From contig JAPPNN010000044.1 of the NCBI GenBank assembly GCA_028873815.1, positions 1-64,000 of the forward strand: 64,000 nt of DNA, given 5' to 3'. The notes beneath the pieces were generated by a model. It made no database searches. It had not been told where the DNA came from and was given only the letters and a program-made list of their open reading frames with translations. Both the position numbers and the translations under genes were made by a program. This DNA is from Gemmatimonadota bacterium (lineage in GTDB: Bacteria > Gemmatimonadota > Gemmatimonadetes > Longimicrobiales > Gaopeijiaceae). Below are positions 55,860-64,000 of this stretch, piece after piece. Positions within the stretch are counted from its first letter, which is position 1. Each line of letters starts with the position of its first letter.

Positions 55860-56797
55860 AGGAGCTGAGGATCCACGCCGGCCTCTTCGTCGTCGCGGCG
55901 GTCGCGGCGTTCCTGACCTGGAACCGCGAGACGTTGAGCGAGGCCGACCGGGGACTGATTCTGGCGTGGGACCGTGATACCACGGATGTCGTGTCGGTAC
56001 ACTATCGGTCACCCGCGGCGGATCTGCTGATCGAGCGAAGGACGGACGCCGACGGCGACTTCCTCTGGGCGGTCGAGTCGGGGGCGCAACACCCGGACGC
56101 GCTGGAGTACCCGGTGGGAGCCCCGGGCCATACGCTCGTCGGACGCCTCGCCAGCCTCAGGGTGATCCGCGACCTGGGTGAACTCTCGCCCGAGCAGATG
56201 GCGCGGTACGGGCTGGCGGATGCGGAAGAGCGCATAGCCGTGCGCTTTGGCGACGAGTTGCGGGAGCTGGTCGTGGGCGACTCCATCTTCGGTGGCGGCG
56301 ACCGATACGCGGCCGAACCCGCCACCGGAGCCGGCTACGTGATTCCAGCGGACATCGTCAACCCGCTGCGGATCGGCGAGGGCGCGATCCGCGAGCGCTG
56401 GTTGCATCACTTCCAGGACGCGGACGTGGCGACGGTACGGGTTGCGGCGGGGTCGGGTGGCGAAGCGCGGACGATGGCCCGTGGGGAGTCCGGCGAATGG
56501 ACCGGCCCGGAGAGCACCGAACCCGACGCGGGCTTTGCCAACCTGATGGACCGGGTAGGGCAGCTGGCGATCGCCGGATACGGCGTGGATCCGTCCGCGC
56601 TCGGCAGTCCGATACTCCTGCTGAGGGTGGACTATCTGGACGCCGAGGGATCCCCTCTGGGCTTCGTGGAGCTGTTCCGCGACGCGGGTGCCGAGCGGGA
56701 CCCCTACTACATCCGCAGTGAACGAACCCGGGTCGTGGCCCTGGCGGTGACGACCCTCGCCGAGCGTGTCGAGCAGGGCCTGGGCGAGGCGTTCTGA
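55856..56797 (+). CDS. DUF4340 protein of the Gld-type ABC operon
   Basis: This encodes 313 aa. It overlaps the preceding stop by four bases (ATGA). An N-terminal membrane anchor (LFVVAAVAAFLTW) is followed by a DUF4340 domain: VSVHYRSPAADLLIERR, LVGRLASLRVIRDLGE, YGLADAEERIAVRFGDELRELVVG. The family regularly follows GldG-like genes and is thought to be a periplasmic accessory of the exporter. Confidence 0.85.
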   Translation: MKELRIHAGLFVVAAVAAFLTWNRETLSEADRGLILAWDRDTTDVVSVHYRSPAADLLIERRTDADGDFLWAVESGAQHPDALEYPVGAPGHTLVGRLASLRVIRDLGELSPEQMARYGLADAEERIAVRFGDELRELVVGDSIFGGGDRYAAEPATGAGYVIPADIVNPLRIGEGAIRERWLHHFQDADVATVRVAAGSGGEARTMARGESGEWTGPESTEPDAGFANLMDRVGQLAIAGYGVDPSALGSPILLLRVDYLDAEGSPLGFVELFRDAGAERDPYYIRSERTRVVALAVTTLAERVEQGLGEAF

Positions 56798-56854
56798 GAG
56801 GCTGCGGCACCGAGGGCGCGACGCGGGAGCAGCACGCGCGCACGCACGCGTGAC

Positions 56855-56893
56855 TTGCGGTTTGGCACCCATACCCCCTAGTATGGCAGGTGC
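56855..56893 (+). promoter_or_regulatory. candidate promoter with overlapping operator dyad ahead of susC
   Basis: TTGCGG (56855-56860) and TAGTAT (56879-56884), 18 bases apart, could be -35 and -10 boxes. Overlapping the -10 is a dyad, CCATAC (56869-56874) and GTATGG (56881-56886), which extends outward to GCACC and GGTGC with a two-base offset. This is a typical place for a repressor to bind. Just before the SusC start, CTCC-A6-GGAG could also sequester the ribosome-binding site. Confidence 0.35.
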
Positions 56894-56998
56894 ACCCGGA
56901 TGCTCCCGCAGGGGGCGGCCGGGGCAACTCGACGTGTCGCGGCACGGGGTCGCCGGCACGTCGACAAAGTCCCCCACCTCCAAAAAAGGAGAGGCGAC

Positions 56999-59986
56999 AT
57001 GAACTTCCGTTACCACCCAACCCAGGGAGCGAGACCACTCTCCCTCCTGGCCGTGGTGGCCGCGATGGCGTTCCTTCTGCCGGCACAGGTGGCCGCGCAG
57101 GATGGTTCCGTCACCGGTCAGGTCACCGCGGCGACCACGGGGCAGCCGATCAACGGCGCCCAGGTCACGATCATGGATACGTCGCTTGGCGTGCTGAGCA
57201 ACGTCGCCGGCCGTTTCCTGATCAACAACGTACCCGCCGGCACGCACACGGTGCAGGTGGTGTACGTCGGCTACGGCACGCAAACCCAGGAGGTCGTCGT
57301 ACCGCCCGGCGGAGCCGCCACCGCGGACTTCGCGCTCGGGGTATCGGCCGTAGCGATGGACGAGCTGATCGTTACCGGAACTGCCGGTGCCGTGGAGCGG
57401 CGCAAGCTGGGAACTTCGGCGGCTTCGCTTAACGTGGCGGACGTTGCCGAGGTGGTGCCGCTGAGCGACTTCAGCCAGACTCTTGAAGGCCGCATCCCGG
57501 GCGTGCGTTCCATCGGCACGGTTGGCGGTGTGGGCGCGGGCCGTGAGCTCAGGATTCGCGGCACCGACTCCTTCAGCCTCAGTCAGCGGCCCGTCATCTA
57601 CATTGACGGTATCCGCGTCGACGCCCAGCAGCGCGAGTGGGGCAGCGGAATACCCGGCACCTCGTTCCGCACGACCTGCTGCGCCTTCAGCGGCGGTGCG
57701 GGCGAGGACCGTCTTTCCGACCTGAACCCCGACGAGATCGATCGTGTCGAGGTCCTGAAGGGGCCGGCCGCTTCTACGCTTTACGGTTCGGAAGCGTCGG
57801 GCGGCGTGATTCAGATCTTCACCAAGCGGGGTCGGAGCAACAGCGCTGCGAACTTCGCGCTCACGGCCAACGCCGGTTTCAACCGGCACCGGGAGAACTT
57901 CCCCACCTCGTTGCGGGACAATTTCCGGGGACCCGACGGAACAGTCGCCTGGGACCCCAACGAGACCCTTATCGAGAACGGGCTGATCAACTCCTATGAC
58001 CTGACGGTCGACGGCGGCGGCGAAGCGGTCACCTACTTCGTCTCCGGGGGTTTCTCCTTCGAAGAGGGCTCCATCAAGCCCAACGACCAGAAGAGGGCGA
58101 ACCTTCGCGTCAACCTGAACTGGACGGCAGGCGAGAACCTCACGATTGCCGTGAACTCCGGGTACGTCAGAAACCGGATCTATTCGCTCCAGTCCGGCAA
58201 CAACTGGCTCGGTATCTACACGAACGCCCTTCTCACCAACCCACTGAACGCCACCGCCGAGGAGCCCTACGGCGGCGGCCTCGACGTGAACGTGGCCGAC
58301 GCCCAGGCCATCGACACCTATTCGGATACGGACCGGTGGACGGGTGGCGTCACGCTGAACTACAACCCGAGTCCGGACTTCACCCACCGTGCCACCATCG
58401 GTCTGGACGCGGTGAACGACCAGAAGACACGCTACATGCCCTTCGGCCGCAACTATACCTACATCGGCAGGCAGGGCGAGCGGAACATCGGATACCGCAA
58501 CTCTCGACAGTTCACGGCCGAGTACGTGGGCAACCTGAACTACTCCCTGCCGGACTGGGCGGGTGGCCTGGCCGGCAACCTCGCCTTCGGCAGCCAGGGA
58601 TACTGGGACATTACGTCCTGGTCCATGTCGACCGGCCGGGGATTCGCCGGCGAGGGCGTGACGACCGTGAGCGGCGCGGCCCTGACCCTGGGCGCCGAGG
58701 CGTTCGAAGAGGACGTCAACCTCGGCGCATTCGTTCAGAATCGCTTCGACTTCGACAACCTGTTCGTCACCGCGGCCGTGCGCGTGGACGGGAACAGCGC
58801 CTTCGGCGAGAACTACGGTTTCCAGGTGTATCCGAAGGCCGACGTGGCCTACAACCTGAGTGAAGGCATGCTTCCCGGCCTTATCAGCAGCGCCAAGGTG
58901 CGCGCCGCGGTCGGAATGGCCGGCAAGGCGCCGGGGGCTTTCGACCAATTCCAGACCTATTTGCCCAACACGGTTCTGAACGATCTGGCTGGTGTCCGGC
59001 CCAACAACCCCGGAAACGACGTCATCGAGCCCGAGGTCAAGATCGAATACGAAGGCGGTCTCGAGCTGGGGCTGTGGAACGACCGGATCGGCGTGGACGC
59101 GACGTATTGGCACGCGCTCACACAGAATGCCCTTCTGGGCATTCCGCTGCCGCCAAGTGAAGGCTTCTCTTCCAGCAAGCGTCAGAATGCCGGAGAGATC
59201 CTGAACAAGGGTATCGAGGTGGCGATGAACACCACCATCATGGACCGCAGCAGCTTCCGCTGGTCCACCGGCGTCAACTTCGAATGGATCCACAACGAGA
59301 TCCTGGACCTCGGCGACGCGGCGTTCCCGGATTCTCTGCCGGTATACGGGGCAGACGGGTCCCTGGTTCGCTGGGACCAGTACATGCGGCTGGGCACCTA
59401 TTGGGTCGGCCAGCCCATTTTCGACCAGTTGAGCCGAGTCATCACGGGATGGGACCCCGCGACACGCAGACATTCGCGGTCCGCCTACAATACGTATGTC
59501 GGCAACCTGCAACCGAGCACGCTGGCATCATTCAACAACGATTTCGCTATCGGCCAGTCCCTGCGCGTCGCTGTCCAGCTCCGGGGCGAGTGGGGCGCGG
59601 TCATGCGCAATTCCGACCGTGGATACGGCGTCCGCCAGTTGGCATATGACGAGTATCTCGAGCTGCTGAACTCCGACGGCTCCGCGACGCCCGCGAGCGA
59701 TTCTCTTCTGGATCGCATGAGGCTCGTGTACCCGATCGACAAGCGCGACAACATCCGGTTGCAGGAAGTGTCGATCAACTATGCTCTGCCCGAGGGTATG
59801 ATGAGTGCCATCGGCCTTGGCCGCTCGTCCATCACCCTGTCGGGCTACAACCTTCACTGGTGGGATGACTGCAACTGCCCCGATCCGAACCAGCAGTATC
59901 GGGGTGGAGACGACTTCAGCACTTCGCCCTTCCTCGCGGTGCCGCAACCGAGGAGGTTCCTCGTCTCCTTCAGAACCCGATTCTAG
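56999..59986 (+). CDS. SusC/RagA-family TonB-linked outer-membrane transporter (fourth locus)
   Basis: This encodes 995 aa. AAGGAGAG sits just upstream of the ATG at 56999. The signal peptide ends near QVAAQ, followed by a carboxypeptidase-regulatory-like domain, an ELIVTGTAG segment and the plug (PVIYIDGIRVDAQ, IDRVEVLKGPAASTLYGSEASGGVIQIFTKRG). A full barrel ends in FRTRF. It is more similar in its N-terminus to the SusC at 760 than to the duplicated pair. Its SusD follows 12 bases downstream. Confidence 0.95.
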   Translation: MNFRYHPTQGARPLSLLAVVAAMAFLLPAQVAAQDGSVTGQVTAATTGQPINGAQVTIMDTSLGVLSNVAGRFLINNVPAGTHTVQVVYVGYGTQTQEVVVPPGGAATADFALGVSAVAMDELIVTGTAGAVERRKLGTSAASLNVADVAEVVPLSDFSQTLEGRIPGVRSIGTVGGVGAGRELRIRGTDSFSLSQRPVIYIDGIRVDAQQREWGSGIPGTSFRTTCCAFSGGAGEDRLSDLNPDEIDRVEVLKGPAASTLYGSEASGGVIQIFTKRGRSNSAANFALTANAGFNRHRENFPTSLRDNFRGPDGTVAWDPNETLIENGLINSYDLTVDGGGEAVTYFVSGGFSFEEGSIKPNDQKRANLRVNLNWTAGENLTIAVNSGYVRNRIYSLQSGNNWLGIYTNALLTNPLNATAEEPYGGGLDVNVADAQAIDTYSDTDRWTGGVTLNYNPSPDFTHRATIGLDAVNDQKTRYMPFGRNYTYIGRQGERNIGYRNSRQFTAEYVGNLNYSLPDWAGGLAGNLAFGSQGYWDITSWSMSTGRGFAGEGVTTVSGAALTLGAEAFEEDVNLGAFVQNRFDFDNLFVTAAVRVDGNSAFGENYGFQVYPKADVAYNLSEGMLPGLISSAKVRAAVGMAGKAPGAFDQFQTYLPNTVLNDLAGVRPNNPGNDVIEPEVKIEYEGGLELGLWNDRIGVDATYWHALTQNALLGIPLPPSEGFSSSKRQNAGEILNKGIEVAMNTTIMDRSSFRWSTGVNFEWIHNEILDLGDAAFPDSLPVYGADGSLVRWDQYMRLGTYWVGQPIFDQLSRVITGWDPATRRHSRSAYNTYVGNLQPSTLASFNNDFAIGQSLRVAVQLRGEWGAVMRNSDRGYGVRQLAYDEYLELLNSDGSATPASDSLLDRMRLVYPIDKRDNIRLQEVSINYALPEGMMSAIGLGRSSITLSGYNLHWWDDCNCPDPNQQYRGGDDFSTSPFLAVPQPRRFLVSFRTRF

Positions 59987-59998
59987 GGGAGGCAGACC

Positions 59999-61297
59999 AT
60001 GAACGTATCGAGAATGAAGGGGATGATCGCAGTTGCCGTCACGGTTGTGGCCCTTGGGGCATGTGACGAACTCCTGACGGTTCAAGACCCGGGACGTTAC
60101 ACTGCGGGTGACCTGGACGAGGCGCTTCCCGCCGTTGCGAACGGCGTGGAAGGGGCAGTCCACCAGGTCTTCGACAGTTGGGTTACCGACCAGGCACTCC
60201 TGGCCGATGTCTACCAGCACACGGGGACCTGGGCCGGCTACGACGACCCGGACCACGGCCGCACCAACTACAACAACAACGGTACTCGCTTTGAGCAGGA
60301 CTCCTGGCTGAGGGCGCAGTGGTTCGCGATGGACGCCGAGGAACGCTTCAAGCGGGTCATGGGTGACGCCGAGGCGGCGAGCAGCCCGTTGACCGCGCAA
60401 GTCAGAATGAGCGGTGGCCTTGCGGACATGCTGCTCGGAATGACCGCTTGCGAATCGGTGGGGTCGCCGACCGGTAACCTGATGACCGACATGCAGATGT
60501 TGGCGCAGGCCGAACAGAAGCTCGGCGACGCCATGAGCACGGCCCAGTCGGCGGGCCGACCGGAATACGCGATGGCTGCGCAGGCTGCCAGGGCTCAGGC
60601 CCGCATGTTGCAGGGTGACTGGTCCGGGGCGGTCGCGGACGCTTCGGCAATTCCGGCCGGGTTCGTGTACTACGCCGTCTTCAACGTACAGAGCACCAAC
60701 TCCGTCGTTCAGCTCACCACCAAGAACAACAACGAGGCCGCCGGCCTCATGTACAAGTGGTGGCCGCTGATCGACAAGAGCGACGATCCCGGTTTCATGA
60801 GGGATCCGCTGAGCAACATGCCCGACAAGCGCATTCCCGTCTACTTCGACGGTGAGATCGCCACGGACAACGAGACCCCGCATCACAGCCAGTGGAAGTA
60901 CGTCCAGGACACGGACGACATTCCCATGCTGCATTCGGATGGCATGCGGCTGATCATCGCCGAGGCGATGGCGCGTTCCGGCGACTTCGCGGGCGCGACG
61001 GGGATCCTGAACGAGTTGCGGGCGGCGGTGGGTCTGCCCGGGCATGAAGTGCCGACCACTCCCGAGATGATGGCCGAAATCGTCCTTTGGGAGCGTTTCG
61101 CCGAGCACTTCATGGAAGGCCAGCGTCTGATCGACCTGCGGCGCGCCGGTATCGTTCGCCAGGTCTTCGAAGCGCTCAACGACCCGGATCGGCTGGGCGT
61201 CGGTCGGCCCACGCAATGGCCAATGACCAGTTTGGAGGCTCTCTACAATCCGAACATCGATGACGACCTGACCAAGAGGTGTCAGCCAAGGGCGTGA
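59999..61297 (+). CDS. SusD/RagB-family lipoprotein (fourth locus)
   Basis: This encodes 432 aa. GGGGAGG lies just upstream of the ATG. The lipobox is ALGAC, followed by DELLTVQDPGRYTAGDL. The C-terminal WERFAEHFMEGQRLIDLRR block and the MRLIIAEAMARSGDFAGA helix match SusD/RagB. It is the substrate-capturing partner of the SusC ending at 59986. Confidence 0.93.
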   Translation: MNVSRMKGMIAVAVTVVALGACDELLTVQDPGRYTAGDLDEALPAVANGVEGAVHQVFDSWVTDQALLADVYQHTGTWAGYDDPDHGRTNYNNNGTRFEQDSWLRAQWFAMDAEERFKRVMGDAEAASSPLTAQVRMSGGLADMLLGMTACESVGSPTGNLMTDMQMLAQAEQKLGDAMSTAQSAGRPEYAMAAQAARAQARMLQGDWSGAVADASAIPAGFVYYAVFNVQSTNSVVQLTTKNNNEAAGLMYKWWPLIDKSDDPGFMRDPLSNMPDKRIPVYFDGEIATDNETPHHSQWKYVQDTDDIPMLHSDGMRLIIAEAMARSGDFAGATGILNELRAAVGLPGHEVPTTPEMMAEIVLWERFAEHFMEGQRLIDLRRAGIVRQVFEALNDPDRLGVGRPTQWPMTSLEALYNPNIDDDLTKRCQPRA

Positions 61298-61341
61298 TCA
61301 CGATTCGGATGAACTGAACTTCGGGGGAATCCCTGAGGTGG

Positions 61342-61377
61342 ATGGGCGCGGCTCCCGTGGGCGGGGGTCGCGCCCAT
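61342..61377. terminator. hairpin between convergent genes
   Basis: ATGGGCGCG (61342-61350) and CGCGCCCAT (61369-61377) form a perfect 9-bp stem around an 18-base loop. It lies 45 bases after the SusD stop and just before the stop of the convergent di-heme gene. It probably serves the plus strand, where TCTTCGG follows. Confidence 0.5.
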
Positions 61378-61384
61378 TCTTCGG

Positions 61385-62593
61385 CTACAGCGACCGCAAA
61401 AAAGCCAGGACCTGACTGCGGGCCTGATCGGTCAGTTGCCGAAAGACATCCCGCGAGGCGGCCGCTTCCCCTCCGTGGAGCAGGATCGCGTCCGAGAGGC
61501 TTTGCGCGCGGCCGTTGTGAAGGAACTCGGAGCGGTGGCCGAGCCCGACCAGACGCGCGGTCTTCCACTCAGACGGGAGTATGCCCGGCGAGCAGATGTC
61601 GGCCAATTCGGGTCCCATGTCGTGGAGCAGCAGGTCGGAGTAGAGGCGGAATCGCTTGCGGTCGAGTGCCGGGGATTGGCTGGTCGCGGTCGTGAAGGCG
61701 GGCGTGTGGCACGCGTCGCAACCCATGAACTCGAAGATTCTCTCCCCTTCCTCGATATCGGCCAGGGCTTCAGGGTCCTCGGGCAGGATGGGTTGTGGCG
61801 GGGCCAGAAAGCGCATGTACGCGACGAGGAGTTCCAGCTCCCCCGCGCCGACCTCGGGATCGGGGGCCACGTCGATGCCCTCCGGCAGCGGGACGCCATT
61901 GTGGTCCAACTCTTCCGGATGACCCGGGGTCGTAATCCCCATCTCGAGGCGGATCGCCTCCTCGATGAAGCCCGCGAGGGTGGTGTGTTGCGCGCGGCGG
62001 CCGAAGCGCCCCGCCCGTCCGGCTGCGTCCAGGTTCGGACGGCCGGAAATGCCGTCACCGTCGGCGTCCTCGGGGTCGGCGTTCCTCATGATGTCGGCTT
62101 CCGGGATCTGCCCGACCAGTCCCAGACCATACACGGCCGGCGCTCGAATCTCGGTGACGGCCGTAGCCCCCGGGGGTATTCTCTCCGCCCCGAAGCCCAT
62201 CGCTCTGGCCGCCTCGATGACGACGGATTGAAGCAGGTCGCCTCCGTGCTCCGGCAGCGTGCTGCAGCCCTCGACGGGGTCGAATCGGCTCGCCTTGGTG
62301 ACCGGTTCCGCGCCATGGCCGCCGCTGGTAGGCAGGTCGTGGCAGGAGCCGCACCGGTCCTGGTTGAAGAGGGGTCCCAGGCCGTCTTGGGGGGCGAATG
62401 GCCGGTTGAAGAGAGCCTCACCCCTGGCGAAGGCCGATTGTTCGGTTTCGCTTAGACCCGGAAGCGGGAGACCGGGTTCCGTCTCGGTGTACGGTGACTG
62501 AACTGGCGCGCCACAGCCCGGCAAAAGGATCGCGAGGCCCAGCGTACCTTTTCCGGCGACCTGCGGCAGGAACTTCCGCGCTTTGGTCGTCAA
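61385..62593 (-). CDS. di-heme oxidoreductase-like (DUF1111) lipoprotein, second copy
   Basis: This encodes 402 aa. The frame is open further upstream, but a TTG at 62593 that overlaps the preceding stop (TTGA) leads into a lipoprotein signal with LLPGC (Cys27). Heme motifs are CGSCH (81-85) and CDACH in the second half. DGDGISGRPN, YSDLLLHDMGPELAD and HRSEFLHNGRAQS match the copy at 49244. GGCGGAGG abuts the TTG, so initiation probably depends on coupling to the upstream gene. Confidence 0.88.
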   Translation of the reverse strand: MTTKARKFLPQVAGKGTLGLAILLPGCGAPVQSPYTETEPGLPLPGLSETEQSAFARGEALFNRPFAPQDGLGPLFNQDRCGSCHDLPTSGGHGAEPVTKASRFDPVEGCSTLPEHGGDLLQSVVIEAARAMGFGAERIPPGATAVTEIRAPAVYGLGLVGQIPEADIMRNADPEDADGDGISGRPNLDAAGRAGRFGRRAQHTTLAGFIEEAIRLEMGITTPGHPEELDHNGVPLPEGIDVAPDPEVGAGELELLVAYMRFLAPPQPILPEDPEALADIEEGERIFEFMGCDACHTPAFTTATSQSPALDRKRFRLYSDLLLHDMGPELADICSPGILPSEWKTARLVGLGHRSEFLHNGRAQSLSDAILLHGGEAAASRDVFRQLTDQARSQVLAFLRSL

Positions 62594-63072
62594 CCTCCGC
62601 CCACGCTGACGTCGTTGTACTTGTACACGAACCTGAGCGTCTCCCGTTCTCCGTCCGCGTTCTCGAGGACAAGCAGGCGCGAGTCGCTGTACCACTCTTC
62701 GTCGTCCAGATGCACCTTCATGGATAGGGTGGCGGGCCGCAGTTCGGTCGGGTACGTCTCGGCGAAGAATTGAAGCCGCGAAGTGAATGGATAGGATTGG
62801 GAGAACGGCAGCGTAGCGTCGATCGTGTCCGCGGCCACGAGCTGAATCAGGGCGGCGCATTGCGGGCACTCGGGATCCTCCACCTCGACGAACCACTGCG
62901 ACGTGATGAGCGTTACCTCGCTTACTTCAGAGCTGGTGATTTCAAGATGCGCGACTTCGGGCTCGCGATCGAGGGTCAGGGCATCGCACGCCCCCAGCCC
63001 CACGATCGAACCGGCGAATACGGTCACCATCCTGGCCCGCTGGGCCGCCCTCTCTGTGTTTGAAAACTTCAT
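62590..63072 (-). CDS. putative lipoprotein with a CxxC motif, unknown function
   Basis: This encodes 160 aa. The signal peptide ends in the lipobox GLGAC. The rest is rich in beta strands and acidic residues, with one CPQC pair in VEDPECPQCAAL that may form a disulfide or bind metal. I recognise no family. It is coupled to the di-heme protein by a four-base overlap, so it may be a partner or assembly factor for it. Confidence 0.75.
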   Translation of the reverse strand: MKFSNTERAAQRARMVTVFAGSIVGLGACDALTLDREPEVAHLEITSSEVSEVTLITSQWFVEVEDPECPQCAALIQLVAADTIDATLPFSQSYPFTSRLQFFAETYPTELRPATLSMKVHLDDEEWYSDSRLLVLENADGERETLRFVYKYNDVSVGGG

Positions 63073-63166
63073 GGTCCCGCCTTGCTATAAGTCCTCGACT
63101 TCGAGTCTTCCTTTGAATCCCTCTTCCTACCCGTCACTCTCCATGATGTTCACAGGCCCGTGGCCA

Positions 63167-63204
63167 GCGCAAGCGGCGACTTTCTGACGAGTCGTCGCTT
63201 GCGC
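63167..63204. terminator. 14-bp stem-loop between minus-strand genes
   Basis: Arms 63167-63180 (GCGCAAGCGGCGAC) and 63191-63204 pair over 14 bases, with one G-U pair, around a 10-base loop. It lies between the end of the protease gene (63238) and the next minus-strand gene. It lacks a T-run on the minus strand. Confidence 0.5.
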
Positions 63205-63237
63205 CGGGGTCACCAGGGGAGCGTGAGAGGCCAACCC

Positions 63238-64000
63238 TCACCGGAAGTTCCCGAAGTCGACCACCGCCTCCTTCGCTCCGTCGCTCCAGTCCACCGTGAC
63301 CGACCCGGACATCTCCGCCGGCACGATTCCCAGCACCCAGTCGACCAGCGCCGTCACGCGCGCGAACGCGGTGGGCTGGTAGCAGATGTTCGTGCCGAAG
63401 CTGACGACGCCCACCTGGAGCCAGCGATTGCGGAACGGCACCATCAGCGGCCCCCCCGAGTCCCCGTTGCAGGTGGATTCGTTCGAGCCCTGCCTGCCGG
63501 CGCAGATCGTCACGTCCTGGATGTTGGAGTCGAGTTGTGTCCTGCACTCGTCGTTGGAGATGATCTCGGCCTCGAGCTTCTTGAGGACTGCCGACGAGAG
63601 GCCCCCGTCCGAGGTCAGGCCCCAGCCGACCACGGTGCCGATGATGCCCGGGGCCGACATCTCGATCCGGTCGGGCGTGAGCAGTTCGATGCGGGAGTAC
63701 ATGTGATGGCCGGCGAGCTCGAGCAGGGCGATGTCGCTGGAAATGGCGGAGGGCGTATAGGCGGGGTGAACGAGAATGCGCACCACGTCGAGAACTTCGC
63801 CGTCCTGCGTCTTGTCGTGGGCGCCGGCGAGCACCTTCACCGCGGCCGGGTCGATGCCGCCGTCGACACAGTGGGCAGCTGTCAGCACCCATTGCCGGGA
63901 AATGAACGTTGCGCCGCAGAACTGAAAGCCGCCTGGGGTCACGAGCGCCACCTGGAACGGGAACTCTCCGGGTTCCGCTTCGGTTCCGCCGATGATCGCG
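63238..64000 (-). CDS. S1 family serine protease, cut by the window edge
   Basis: The gene is partial: it continues past 64000, and the visible part is 253 aa. The activation site IIGGTEA is seen at 63978-63998, so a signal and pro-region lie outside the window. The triad is complete: TAAHC, SSDIALLEL and GDSGGP. The specificity-pocket position (189) is Ser in STCNGDSGGP, as in chymotrypsin, not the Asp of trypsin. Residues after the fold (GSVTVDWSDGAKEAVVDFGNF) add a short beta tail. It is probably a secreted endopeptidase that would supply peptides to the RagAB-like importers. Confidence 0.92.
   Translation of the reverse strand, partial: AIIGGTEAEPGEFPFQVALVTPGGFQFCGATFISRQWVLTAAHCVDGGIDPAAVKVLAGAHDKTQDGEVLDVVRILVHPAYTPSAISSDIALLELAGHHMYSRIELLTPDRIEMSAPGIIGTVVGWGLTSDGGLSSAVLKKLEAEIISNDECRTQLDSNIQDVTICAGRQGSNESTCNGDSGGPLMVPFRNRWLQVGVVSFGTNICYQPTAFARVTALVDWVLGIVPAEMSGSVTVDWSDGAKEAVVDFGNFR

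Noticed and set aside
56830..56851. CGCG/CACG-rich short tandem run
   Set aside because: Only an irregular GC-rich stretch; no consistent repeat unit.
56009..59512. Very long antisense open frame of more than 1100 codons over the DUF4340 and SusC genes
   Set aside because: It is opposite strong, recognisable coding sequence, has a His/Arg/Val-rich composition typical of GC-rich shadow frames, and shows no domain.
1..64000. CRISPR array, tRNA, rRNA, IS element or prophage
   Set aside because: No spaced direct repeats, no cloverleaf or rRNA-like stretch, and no transposase, integrase or phage gene was found by reading both strands.

Overview
The window looks like a chromosomal segment of a high-GC member of the FCB group, most plausibly a Gemmatimonadota-type bacterium. 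That placement is an inference from gene content, because no rRNA or tRNA gene is visible. The supporting content is four SusC/RagA-SusD/RagB outer-membrane pairs, many outer-membrane lipoproteins and Tat or Sec signal peptides, an orphan FtsX/MacB-type (ADOP-like) ABC permease, a DUF5916 outer-membrane protein, a DUF4837-like lipoprotein and a Gld-type ABC exporter. Coding density is very high, no gap exceeds about 200 bases, and I see no IS element, prophage, CRISPR array or RNA gene. Layout: (1) 188-9176 is a plus-strand block with a small lipoprotein, a SusC/SusD pair, a barrel-less carboxypeptidase-regulatory/plug protein, and two tandem RnfD/NqrB-like membrane proteins carrying cysteine-rich Sel1-like tails. 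(2) 9217-13099 (minus) holds a DUF4143-type ATPase and a DPP-IV-like S9 peptidase, divergent from a second S9 peptidase at 13252-15618. (3) 15763-24705 is a tandem duplication of a SusC/SusD pair; the second SusC has lost about 170 nt near its 3' end and is frameshifted. (4) 24839-31924 (minus) has a second plug-only protein, an S12 serine hydrolase, the ADOP-like permease, and a Tat-exported flavoenzyme translationally coupled to a c-type cytochrome lipoprotein. (5) 32008-39708 (plus) has a DUF4837-like lipoprotein, an S12 hydrolase lipoprotein, DnaE and an alpha/beta hydrolase. (6) 39718-45952 has a stand-alone FEN-type 5'-3' nuclease, a third S9 peptidase, a Spy/CpxP-like protein, the DUF5916 protein and a DUF1640-like coiled-coil membrane protein. 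(7) 46149-51933 (plus) has a third plug-only protein, a DUF4399 lipoprotein, a parvulin-like foldase, a di-heme DUF1111 lipoprotein and a third S12 hydrolase. (8) 52032-56797 is a gldA-gldF-gldG-DUF4340 operon. (9) 56999-61297 is the fourth SusC/SusD pair. (10) 61385-64000 (minus) has a second di-heme DUF1111 protein coupled to an unknown CxxC lipoprotein, and a chymotrypsin-fold protease cut by the window edge. Taken together, three S9 peptidases, three S12 hydrolases, one S1 protease and four RagAB-like uptake pairs suggest a peptide-scavenging lifestyle: secreted or periplasmic peptidases generate peptides that TonB-linked transporters import. The most unusual items are the RnfD-like/Sel1-like tandem pair behind a SusCD pair, the family of barrel-less plug proteins, the damaged SusC, and the coupled Tat flavoenzyme/cytochrome pair.
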